Below, one piece after another: positions 21,717-30,358 of a stretch of DNA of 64,000 nucleotides (its first letter is position 1; the number at the start of each line of letters is the position of its first letter). The notes beneath the pieces are model-generated. The model had not been told where the DNA came from. It saw only the letters and a program-made list of their open reading frames with translations, and made no database searches. This stretch comes from Rhyacophila brunnea (taxonomy: Eukaryota > Arthropoda > Insecta > Trichoptera > Rhyacophilidae). The stretch is taken from positions 62,001 through 126,000 of the forward strand of contig JAGYXB010001843.1 of NCBI GenBank assembly GCA_022495005.1, read 5' to 3'. The position numbers and the translations under genes are program-made.

Positions 21717-22389
21717 ACAAAAATCAAGTAAATGTAAGTCCTTTAGTATTAAGATTATTAAAAATAAGTTACGTAAGCTTAATAAGATTAATTTTGATAG
21801 CGTTAAGTTTGAACTAAGAAATATGAACTTAATGTATATAGATAAAGCTAGATATAGTGACGAAAGAGTTGTTGTGTATGATCATCGTCCCAAAGGCGGT
21901 GATATACTCAATAACGGAGAACAAGAGTTATGGGACTCAGCTACGGCGGCCCATGACCAACAAAGCAAAATATCTACGGATTTTCTCGGTTCTGTAAATA
22001 TTTTAGATCCTAGGGACAGGTGTAGTCGGGGACAGAACTTTGCGGCGTGTCAAAAGACACTACCATCTGTAACGACTACAGACCGTCCAAATAGCGTAGT
22101 CAGAAGTACGTGGACAATTGTAGGTAGTACGTTGGATGCGCCGGGTGAAGAGAAATTGCCAACTACTGCAATTGCACGTAATAAAAATAGTTTACCTCAT
22201 AAAGATTTAAATATTAAATTTGATAAAAATGTTAGTGTTAAAAGTGTTTTAAATACTAGTGTTAAATTGATATATATGATTATGATAAGCGTGATATACA
22301 TATCAGTGCTAAGTGTAATATATTTTAAATTAATAGCGGAAAGAGTGTTGCTAGTTAGGGCATGGGGAGGCGCATGGCTTCCGCGCTAA
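21717..22389 (+). CDS. ORF2, 3' part, ending with a membrane-like segment
   Basis: This continues ORF2 beyond the foldback: the reading register at the outer TTAA on the right (codon CTT then AAA) equals that on the left. An ATG at 21703 in the foldback tip is in frame and could start a shorter product. The N-terminal part is Lys-rich, followed by a neutral Thr/Ser/Arg region. Near the end, about residues 190-212 counted from 21703, lies a hydrophobic run including YMIMISVIYISVLSVIYF, followed by a short basic tail. A C-terminal transmembrane anchor is plausible. No envelope-type furin site, fusion peptide or signal peptide is evident. Length with the 5' part would be about 550 codons after the Gag stop. 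Function unknown. Confidence 0.65.
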
Positions 22390-22420
22390 GTCCTTTACTA
22401 GTATTCGGAGCTGCGGTGCG
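22345..22420 (+). repeat. About 80-bp hairpin repeat, unit 1
   Basis: GTGTTGCTAGTTAGGGCATG through TATTCGGAGCTGCG is the first copy of a unit found again near 23153, 23805, 23885 and 23966. It overlaps the end of ORF2 and contains an ATG at 22362 that opens an 80-codon frame (22362-22604) of no recognisable type. Confidence 0.7.
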
Positions 22421-22426
22421 AAATAG

Positions 22427-22969
22427 TTTGAGAAGAATCTGGCTAATGAAAGAGCAGACGACCCGGTGGTATCACCTACGCCGCTTTCCAAAGCTACCAG
22501 CGACAGAGACGAGGGAGTGCACGCCCTGTCAGAACGTCGTATGGATGCGCAGGAATGTGCGCGGGAAGAACTACTGGCGAGTTCAGGAACAGATTCCGAA
22601 CTAAGCGATGGAGGAGCTGAAGTGGAAAGAATTGTTGACTCGACAATATCTAATGAAGAGATGACCCTTGGCGAGAGGCTGGATGCGTTGGACGCAGTCT
22701 TACAAGACGCCCCCATCAAGATAGCGCCCCCCAAGAGAGAATTTAGGAGGATGGGACGATCGGGAGGGCGGCGCCCTGCGAGGACCGACTTCCCGACGTC
22801 CGGGAGCAAAGATCAAGGTACTATCTTTGGCGAGTGGCGGGATGCGTTGGACGCTGTCTTACGAGACGCCCCCACCCGGAATGCGCCCCCCAAACGTCAG
22901 TATCAGCGTATAGGCCGATCAGGTAAGCGTCGCTCAAAGCGATCGCTACCGCCATCGCCTGTAAGCTAA
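22427..22969 (+). CDS. ORF3: small protein with a duplicated motif
   Basis: The frame is open from 22427 to a TAA at 22967-22969, in a different frame from ORF2. Its first ATG is at 22541, giving about 142 residues. It has an acidic Ser/Glu region, then two copies, 53 codons apart, of a motif with core DALDAVLxDAP, then APPKR, then a basic GRSG(G/K)RR tail. The DNA of the two copies is also similar (from about 22668 and 22827). The C-terminus is Arg/Lys/Ser-rich. A nucleic-acid-binding or accessory role is possible, but nothing known matches. Expression would need its own start, splicing or frameshifting. Confidence 0.5.
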   Translation, partial: FEKNLANERADDPVVSPTPLSKATSDRDEGVHALSERRMDAQECAREELLASSGTDSELSDGGAEVERIVDSTISNEEMTLGERLDALDAVLQDAPIKIAPPKREFRRMGRSGGRRPARTDFPTSGSKDQGTIFGEWRDALDAVLRDAPTRNAPPKRQYQRIGRSGKRRSKRSLPPSPVS

Positions 22970-22989
22970 GTCTCTAACTAAACCGAGCT

Positions 22990-23140
22990 ATAAGTCTTCG
23001 AGAGGAGCGATAAAGAAATAAGTCTATTATCGAAGCGAGCGATAAGACTTCGAGAGGAGCGATAAAGAAATAAGTCTCTGATCGAAGCGAAAGACAAGTC
23101 TTTTCTCGAAGCAAAAGAGAAATAAGTCTTCGGGGAGAGC
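22990..23140 (+). repeat. Degenerate copies of the 52-bp repeat
   Basis: Two to three diverged units (AAGTCTTCGAGAGGAGCGAT at 22992, AAGACTTCGAGAGG at 23045, then a decayed one) precede hairpin unit 2 and resemble the main array at 23231. Confidence 0.8.
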
Positions 23141-23152
23141 GAAACGAAGAAC

Positions 23153-23230
23153 GTGTTGCTAATTAAGGCGTGGGGAAGTCCGTGACTTTCACGCTAAGTC
23201 CTTATTAGTATTCGGAGCTGCGAAACAAAC
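23153..23230 (+). repeat. About 80-bp hairpin repeat, unit 2
   Basis: It reads GTGTTGCTAATTAAGGCGTG and ends TATTCGGAGCTGCG. Inside, GGCGTGGGGAAGT pairs imperfectly with ACTTTCACGC, and the outer CTAATTAAGG with CCTTATTAG. Confidence 0.75.
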
Positions 23231-23750
23231 AAGTCTTCGAGAGGAGCGATAAAGAAATAAGTCTATTATCGAAGCAAACAACAAGTCTTTGAGAGGAGCG
23301 ATAAAGAAATAAGTCTATTATCAAAGCAAACAACAAGTCTTCGAGAGGAGCGATAAAGAAATAAGTCTATTATCGAAGCAAACAACAAGTCTTCGAGAGG
23401 AGCGATAAAGAAATAAGTCTATTATCGAAGCAAACCACAAGTCTTCGAGAGGAGCGATAAAGAAATAAGTCTATTATCGGAGCAAACCACAAGTCTTCGA
23501 GAGGAGCGATAAAGAAATAAGTCTATTATCGAAGCAAACAACAAGTCTTTGAGAGGAGCGATAAAGAAATAAGTCTATTATCAAAGCAAACAACAAGTCT
23601 TCGAGAGGAGCGATAAAGAAATAAGTCTATTATCGGAGCAAACCACAAGTCTTCGAGAGGAGCGATAAAGAAATAAGTCTATTATCGGAGCAAACAACAA
23701 GTCTTCGAGAGGAGCGATAAAGAAATAAGTCTATTATCGAAGCAAACGAG
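23231..23750 (+). repeat. 52-bp tandem array, ten copies
   Basis: Units start AAGTCTTCGAGAGGAGCGAT (or the TTTG variant) at 23231, 23283, 23335, 23387, 23439, 23491, 23543, 23595, 23647 and 23699, with an exact 52-bp period. Each holds two overlapping inverted repeats: CTTCGA with TCGAAG, and CGATAA with TTATCG. No frame stays open through it. The variant pattern (TTTG with TCAAAG at copies 2 and 7; CGG variants at 5, 8 and 9) suggests multi-unit duplication. Confidence 0.95.
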
Positions 23751-23804
23751 TCTTTTCTCGAAGCGAGAAAGAAATAAGTCTTCGGGGAGAGCAAAACGAA
23801 GAAA

Positions 23805-24040
23805 GTGTTGCTAATTAGGGCATGGGGAAGTCCTTGACTTCCACGCTAAGCCCCTAATAGTATTCGGAGCTGCAAAATGAAGACGTGTTGCTAATCTAGG
23901 CGTGGGGAAGTTCGTAACTTTCACGCTAAGTCCTTATTAGTATTCGGAGCTGCGAAATGAAGAGAGCGTTGCTAATTTAGGCGTGGGGAAGTTCGTAACT
24001 TTCACGCTAAGTCCTTAATAGTATTCGGAGCTGCGAAAAA
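23805..24040 (+). repeat. About 80-bp hairpin repeats, units 3-5
   Basis: Units start at 23805, 23885 and 23966 (periods 80 and 81 bp). Each has an internal stem (GCGTGGGGAAGT with ACTTTCACGC) and an outer stem (GCTAAT.TAGG with CCTTATTAGTATT-like sequence). The stem sequence co-varies between units: CATGGGGAAGTCC with GACTTCCACG in unit 3, and CGTGGGGAAGTTCG with AACTTTCACG in units 4 and 5. Confidence 0.8.
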
Positions 24041-24613
24041 TAATTCTCTTGATTGGGATTGATTTCAAATTCTTGTAGAATGTAATATATAGCTAGGAGT
24101 ATTGAGCGTTAGATTGAATAGGTTTAAATGACCCTATGTAATTTAATGTTAAAGGTATTGTCAGGGGAGTCTCCCTGGCATATCATGGTACTATGCCGTA
24201 TTTTCTAGTAAGCGGGAACGTGATTCGCGACGGGAAGTCGAACTCTACTTCTGTCCATGGGTCGTAAAGGGAGCGTCTCCGTGAGTCCTCTTCCTTGCGG
24301 TTGTCCCTCGGCAGGAAAAGCAGTAGTCGTCCCATACAGCACTCACCGTCCTCAAAATAAAATTTTTAACTTTAGAATTATTGAATTATATAATTTTCTT
24401 TTATTAATTAGAATTTTAAGACCTGAATCTGGGCGAATATTAATTATAAAAAGTAAAAGAAAAACTTTGTGTGCATGCGCAGATTTTGTATATTTTATTT
24501 TGAATATGCTTTACTGTTGCTTTATCGCTTTGCATATTACTAAGTCCTGAGGTGTGGCAATGGTGAATTGAGACTAGACATATACAGTTATGTCTTTATT
24601 AAGGGTGGGCATT
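24041..24613 (+). other. 3' interior of the LTR element
   Basis: A 97-codon frame from an ATG (24257-24550) starts with a basic Ser/Gly/Pro-rich part and ends hydrophobic. No family is recognised. An inverted repeat (CAGGGGAG..CTCCCTGG) lies near 24162-24180. A weak polypurine tract, AAGGGTGGG (24601-24609), precedes the 3' LTR by four bases. Confidence 0.45.
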
Positions 24614-27256
24614 TGACACGAACAAAAACGCCGACCTTCAGTTAGTGTTTATGGCAGAGTATGGTTTAACGACATAACTATACAAATCTAGCCTTGTAGT
24701 CAATTCTACTTCTCAAATAGCCGTGCGACAACCTCACGACGAGGTATAAACAGAATATAAGTCCCATGGTCCTAAACTATGGAAGAAGCAGAGAAGAAAT
24801 GGTCGAAAAAGACCATGAACAGGTAACCAGTAGCGTAATCGTTTAGTATTAGGAAGTAAAATGTATGTTGTTAACCTTTTCTTTGTAAAATGTAATAAAA
24901 TTTTACGTAAAAATTTCGCCTCGGAGAATCGAGACTGTTCAAGTGTAATTGGAACGCTGTGACCGCAGACCTCGAAATGACACGCCATGAAATTTCAAAT
25001 CGATCTATTTCGGAAATAATTTCCGGGAAATCTCCATTAAACTTAGAAAATAAGTTATGGGAGAGATTGTTTACGTAAAATTAAGCAGGTACATGCTTCA
25101 ATAACTTTTATAGCTATAATGGAAGTGTATGAAAATTGGAAAAGAAAATTGAATATTTATAAATTTATATACTGTATAATTATGAATAAGGAATTTTAAT
25201 ACTAATTTTATCAATACAAGATAGGAGTTAACTACCGTTATAAAAATATTGTAAACGCGTATCTATATCTATAGACGCGTAATTATAATTATAGATTTTG
25301 TTAATGCTATAACTTGCTGACTATAATGAATATTGTAAAAGTAACAATTGGAAAAACTTGAGATTCTGGTATAGATGGGTTTCTACCCATAAACAATAAT
25401 AAATCTTAATTGCCTCCTAAGTAATAAAAGAATCAAATACTGCGACTAAAAACACAGACTGGCGCGTGACCTTGAACCTTAACTGAATTCTGTTCGACTA
25501 GAATTTACGGCCCGGCTGTGTTGAGTTGCCAGATAAAAATAGATTCAAGGTTACGTTTAGATTACTATGGAAAAGCCACTATTAAAGACTAAATAAATTT
25601 GTAGTCGCTTGTAAATAACATCTTGTTAGGATTAAGCATTTATATATTTAAGTTGAAATGTTAAGTATAATATTATAGTATTTTCACGTAATAATGTTCG
25701 TCCGAAAGGTAAATATCGAATGAAACGTTTTCTGCGGCTCCAAATAGTTTTATTAAAACTTAGTAAAATTCTATTGGCCTAAAAAGGCCAAGAGTGGTGG
25801 AAAGGACTAGTACGTGGGTGTCAACCTTTCGTTTTGACATTTTAAATTTAAAGACTGCCATTCCCTTATTTAGTACACGAGTACCTATTCTGATACCTCG
25901 TTGGAAAGCTAAAAACTTTCCCCTTCGTTTGAACACGAAAAATCATATAAAATCAACTATTTTGCTGACGTCACCGTAACTGCGTATTTAAAGGACATGT
26001 TCTAGAGGGTGCTTAAAACACCCCTATTAAGTCTTAATTTTGCGGAAATAAAGTAGAGTAAATTTAACCCGATTTAATTAGAAGATATCTCTATTAGAAA
26101 GTTACCAGGAACGGGAGATATACGTAAATTTATCCCGTGAGAGAAAGATATACATCTGCTATCCCTTACGGACTGTTTCCTGTTAAACCTCCATCCCGAG
26201 GGTATAAAAGGTGACATCCTTTTTCCGTAAAATCATTAGTTTCTACACTTCTCACCAGCGATCTCCTACTAAGCAGCAGTCCTTCCGCGGATACGAGATA
26301 CGGTTCTCAGTAACATTCGTGAAATTTACCTACAATAAGTCCCCATCGACGGGCAAAAAGTAACGCGAATATCTCGTATCTGCCGGTCGTGACGTGTGCC
26401 GCAAAACGTAGCGCGAATAACACGTATCTGTCGGTAGTGACGTCGACCGCTAAAACGTAGCTCGAATACCACGTATCTGTCGATAGTAACGCGCTCGCGG
26501 AGTAATTTCATTTTTCATTACTCATCATACGAGGTGACGTAATCGGGATAAATTACGTGATCGGATTTGTTTTATAAAAACAAATTAATAAACTCAGTCT
26601 GTAATAATAAATTTTACAAATCTTTTCGGGATTATAAAATAAATTTTTGAAACTTTATTAAGTAAACATAATTATAAAATAAATTTTAGTAAACAAATTC
26701 ATAAACATAAAAACAAATTTTAGTAAATAAATTTGTAAACATTAAGCAAACCTTTTGTAAACAAGTCTGTAAACACAAATAAATATTTGTAAATACACTG
26801 TGAACATAAATAAACTTTATAAACAACAATAAAATAATTCTATTCTTTTATAAACCTAATACTGTGTGACCAAAGAATAATTTATATTTTCTTTCTTATG
26901 GGAAAATATTTCATGAATTAAAAATATCCAAAGAATATCTGCGTATACATTCTCTGAATTAGGTGTGACTTTTCGGGAATTTGTGAAAGATTTCACAGAG
27001 ATCCTATAGTGAACAAATAAATAGTTTGCTGATGCTTTAATGAGATTTAATTACGGGAACAATGACAGTTAACCTTATTGTGTGACCGTGAACTCTAGTA
27101 CCTGAATAAATTCGGCACCACACCAGCTGAGAGTTTTATTCGGGAATTCAAAAGTTGTGATACTACAAAGGAGATCCACCTCTCCTAATTCATCACTAGT
27201 CTCCTCAGTGACGGCCCGGTAGCATTATTGAGCTAGCCGTGAGCCGGGTCATGTCA
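24614..27256 (+). repeat. 3' LTR (2643 bp)
   Basis: Near-identical to 14781-17427, with TATAAAA at 26213-26219 and the 48-bp triplicate at about 26355-26500. It is followed directly by the target duplication ATGG at 27257. Confidence 0.95.
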
Positions 27257-27260
27257 ATGG

Positions 27261-27659
27261 CCAGGATGATTTAGCGGTCAGGCAGCCTTCGCGGTCTAGA
27301 TGTACAAGAACACCTCTCGGCAGTTAGTGGTTCATAGAGTATGTGTCCACCAGTGTTATTCTTGATTTGGTTATCCATTGGAAGGTAACTCTTTCTCGTC
27401 CTCTATGATCAAATAACATGAAATTTTCTAGGCTGTCACCATTCCTGCGTGATATATTTAACCATCGCATCTGATTAAACTTGCATAGCTAAACACAGCA
27501 CTCCTCCAGCAGCTGAAAGAGACTAGATCTGAATCACGAGAAAACATGCAACGCGACTTTCTAGATGTACCTAACTCCATTTCCAAAGAGGCGTTTCAGA
27601 TATATTTCCGACAATCGTGGGCCCGCTATGAGAAATGTGTGCAATCCCAAGGGGTCTAA
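27261..27659. other. Unassigned sequence after the LTR element
   Basis: It continues the pre-insertion sequence broken at 14776. No gene is recognised. Confidence 0.3.
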
Positions 27660-27940
27660 GCATGGCCCCCACAAAGCTGACAGGGCTCTAGCCTGGGGGG
27701 GGGGGGGGGCGGGCCAGGAAGGGCCCGGCATGGCGAGTCAACCAGATAAGTGATATGGAAACTTTGCTGGTTGCATTAACTTTTTATTATTATATTATAA
27801 ATTTCTGTAATCAATATGTAACTGTTTGTTTTACTTAATAAAAAAAATAAAAAAATAAAATAAAATAAAATAAATACACATCATAAATTCTCTCTAATAG
27901 TAAAAAAAGTCGCCTGCGGCTATTTTCCTTCACTAATGTT
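27660..27940 (+). repeat. Dispersed repeat family C, copy 1
   Basis: GACAGGGCTCTAGCCTGGGG, a poly-G run of 15, GGGCCCGGC.TG.CGAGTC, CAGATAAGTGA, a (TAAAA)n-like A-rich run and TCTAATAGTAAAAAA.GTCGC are shared with 62165-62300. A related GGGCCCGC piece lies at 62470-62535. It is probably the 3' part of a mobile element. No coding frame is recognised. Confidence 0.6.
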
Positions 27941-28859
27941 TTTATTTAAAATTTTGTATTATTAACGCACGATAATCAATCTATATTACTAGTTATTCGC
28001 CTTATTAATTGATTTTCCAAATCGACATGGTTATTATCCTTTTGATGGCAGGCATTACGGTGGCTACCAATTCATCCACACCAAAAACAGAATCGTCAGC
28101 AAGATCAGTAATAATAATAATGGTTCTTATAAAGATTCGGTCTCATTATTTTACGAAATCTTTAGGGTTACCTTGCATTACAACAACTTGATAATAAAAA
28201 AAGTTATTTTAGACACGTAGGCTATAAGCTACATGTAATCAATATCGGATAGGAAGTATCTTAGTATTGGAATAAAGAAATTAAAAAGTTTACGAGGCAA
28301 TATTTCGCATAGGTTGTCGAAGCTAAGAGGGCCGTTGCGAAATTTTCCGCCAAGAATGCGCGAGAACAAAAAAAAACAACTTTTACTTTTCCCAATAATA
28401 ACATAATGAGCCCTATGGTGTTTCGCACTTAGGGAATTGTTACTGTGGCATAATTTTAATAATATCGTCGAAATTCGCTGACCGTGACGCAACGAGAGCC
28501 AAAAGAATCTTGCCAAATAGGCGGCCGAACAGTAATATTATAACAACATTACGATTATGATGAAATTCCACGAGATTTTTTCGCAAATATTAAAAAAAAA
28601 CACAAAAACACTTTTTTTGAAGCGGTTCCCAAGCGAGATTACAATCGTTCTGTTGTTGTTATTATTATGAAATCAATTTATTTCACTAATTCGCTGTAGG
28701 TACACACAATAAAATATTTCACAAGTTTTTTTTACGCTAATCTGTGTTAATTTATTAATACAACAATCCTAAATTGTATATAAATCACAAATGTGCTTTG
28801 CCTGTTATAAAAATTATTACTTACAAAATTTCAACTATACTATAAAAGTCAATTGACTT
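27941..28859. other. Unassigned sequence
   Basis: A 95-codon minus frame (28229-28516) is open but shows no recognised motif. The rest is AT-rich. Confidence 0.3.
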
Positions 28860-29153
28860 AAGGCTATACTTCAGCTGGGGCACGCTCTAAAACGATCGTG
28901 ACTACGCGACGCGAAGATTGTGTAAACAACGCGTGCAGAACAAAACATAATTTGTCATAAAAATTCAACATGCGTCTATTTAATGTTATGTTTATTGCTC
29001 TATTAGTAATAATAATAATATATTCATACACATGTTTTCTTTTTCAAGGGTAATGGTAACGTTTTTTAGTCATCTTTACACGATTTAAGAATTTTAATTT
29101 CGTCGCACCTATAGTTGAAAATTATTTGCCGTTTCACTGAAGTATGCTCTTAA
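28860..29153. repeat. Dispersed repeat family A, copy 3
   Basis: It begins AAGGCTATACTTCAGCTGGG and aligns with 6650-6980 and 981-1560. It has a small internal deletion relative to copy 2 before the CGTCGCACC block. Confidence 0.7.
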
Positions 29154-29689
29154 AAAATATTTTCATTATCATAACATCGACTTTATTAAGTTTTAATAAT
29201 AAATTTAGGCGTATGGGGTTTTTGGCCAAATTTGAACATCTCGATTTATTTGCTGTGTTTACGGAGAAATCTGAGGTTTAAAAACAAATTGATAGGCATC
29301 ACTTAGTTTTACATACGTTTGGAAGATATACATTTCCGTCAAGACGTCTAATAAAACGAGCAAATCGCCACAACCTTAAGACGACAGCGCTTCAATTAAA
29401 TATCATCCCTTAAGAAGTATGATCAAAACGAACTGATATATACCTAAAGCTACCCTATGTGTTAGAATAAATTGTATTTACATGTAAGTTATAAGTATAT
29501 TATACTCATTTCAGATAAATTCAATTTAACCCAAGTAGACCCCGACGATCGCCGTAATCTTAGGGGTGCACCGGTATGACCGTGTTACAACACTTTGTAC
29601 ACAGTTGTCATGACGTGCACCCGATACCGCCCAAGAGTGTGACACTCTTGAGGCACAGCCATGTCAACTCTGTATCTGTAGCTGACTCT
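29154..29689. other. Unassigned sequence leading into a LINE tail
   Basis: AT-rich to about 29520, then GC-richer sequence that probably belongs to the LINE fragment ending at 30358. Confidence 0.3.
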
Positions 29690-30358
29690 CCCTCATTCTG
29701 CTACAAAAGCAACATATACTCGGCAGGTCTCACATGGCAGGATGCACAAGATGTAGCCATAGACTGAGGCAGTGACGTCCCGTGGGGGTAGGCAGTTTGA
29801 GCGTCGCTTGGGGCAGGCAGTTACTCAAAGGGCGGCAAATCGAGGAAAATCATTAGGTATATTTAGAAAGCTACCTAAAATTAGTAATAACGGAAATATC
29901 TTTGCATTAAAAAAATCAGCTCACTAGTTGGAAACAAAATATATTAATTGGGTAAGTAGGTACTATAAAATCTTCAACAGGACATTATTTTTTGTCGGGT
30001 TAGCGATGTCTAGTTTACTTCCGTTGTCCTTGGACGTCACGTTCTTCACAGTCACTCGCGAGTTATGGAAGTTGTCAGGTGTATTTTTAAATGTACCTAT
30101 CTGAAACCGTAGACTCGCAATATTGTATATTGAAGCAGAGATGGCATTTAAGTTAGATTTATTAGTATAGGTACCTATATCTTGTTATGAGTAGTAATGT
30201 ACCCATACAACACAATTCTTAGATATTGGAGTCATGAAACGATGATAAAAAGTACGGTATAAAAAAATGTGGCGGCATTTTGGCACTGCCTAGGGGCGGC
30301 ATTTTGCCTAGGGAGATCACTGGACTGAGGGAAATGGCACGAACTTGTGCTTGAGTGA
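29690..30358 (+). pseudogene. LINE C-terminus split by a hAT-like insertion
   Basis: The frame before the insertion ends with AGLTWQDAQDVAID and a TGA. After removing the insert and one duplication copy, the same frame continues GKWHELVLE and stops at 30358. The pattern LTW.DA..LA.D(R).(K/R)W is the usual extreme C-terminus of many insect LINE polyproteins. The internal TGA looks like a decayed CGA. A related tail is at 60236-60283. Confidence 0.6.
29762..30330. mobile_element. Non-autonomous hAT-like element with perfect 8-bp target duplication
   Basis: GACTGAGG occurs at 29762-29769 and 30323-30330. The 553-bp insert (29770-30322) starts CAGTGACGTCCC and ends, reversed, CAGTGATCTCCC. Subterminal GGGGCGGCATTTTGCC-type motifs recur near the right end. 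It encodes no transposase. The 8-bp duplication and CAGTG ends are characteristic of the hAT superfamily. Confidence 0.85.

Larger units (their letters stand above)
14777..27260 (+). mobile_element. Complete non-autonomous LTR retrotransposon with giant LTRs
   Basis: Two long near-identical direct repeats (14781-17427 and 24614-27256) bracket a 7.2-kb interior. The element starts TGACA and ends TGTCA, and the host 4-mer ATGG lies on both sides (14777-14780 and 27257-27260). Orientation follows from the tRNA-Lys-like primer site just inside the left LTR and the forward Gag frame. About nine substitutions and two indels separate the LTRs over about 2.6 kb, so insertion is recent. Inside are Gag, ORF2, ORF3, hairpin repeats and a 52-bp array. 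No frame contains a protease, polymerase, RNase H or integrase signature, so its enzymes would have to come from another element. A large part of the interior near 20.3-21.7 kb is a later foldback insertion. Confidence 0.93.

Noticed and set aside
22990..23760. CRISPR-like array
   Set aside because: Units are continuous 52-bp tandem repeats with no unique spacers, in a eukaryotic retroelement.
27700..27714. Poly-G run as a quadruplex or regulatory site
   Set aside because: It occurs within a dispersed repeat that also varies in G-run length at 62180, so it is most likely simple-repeat expansion.
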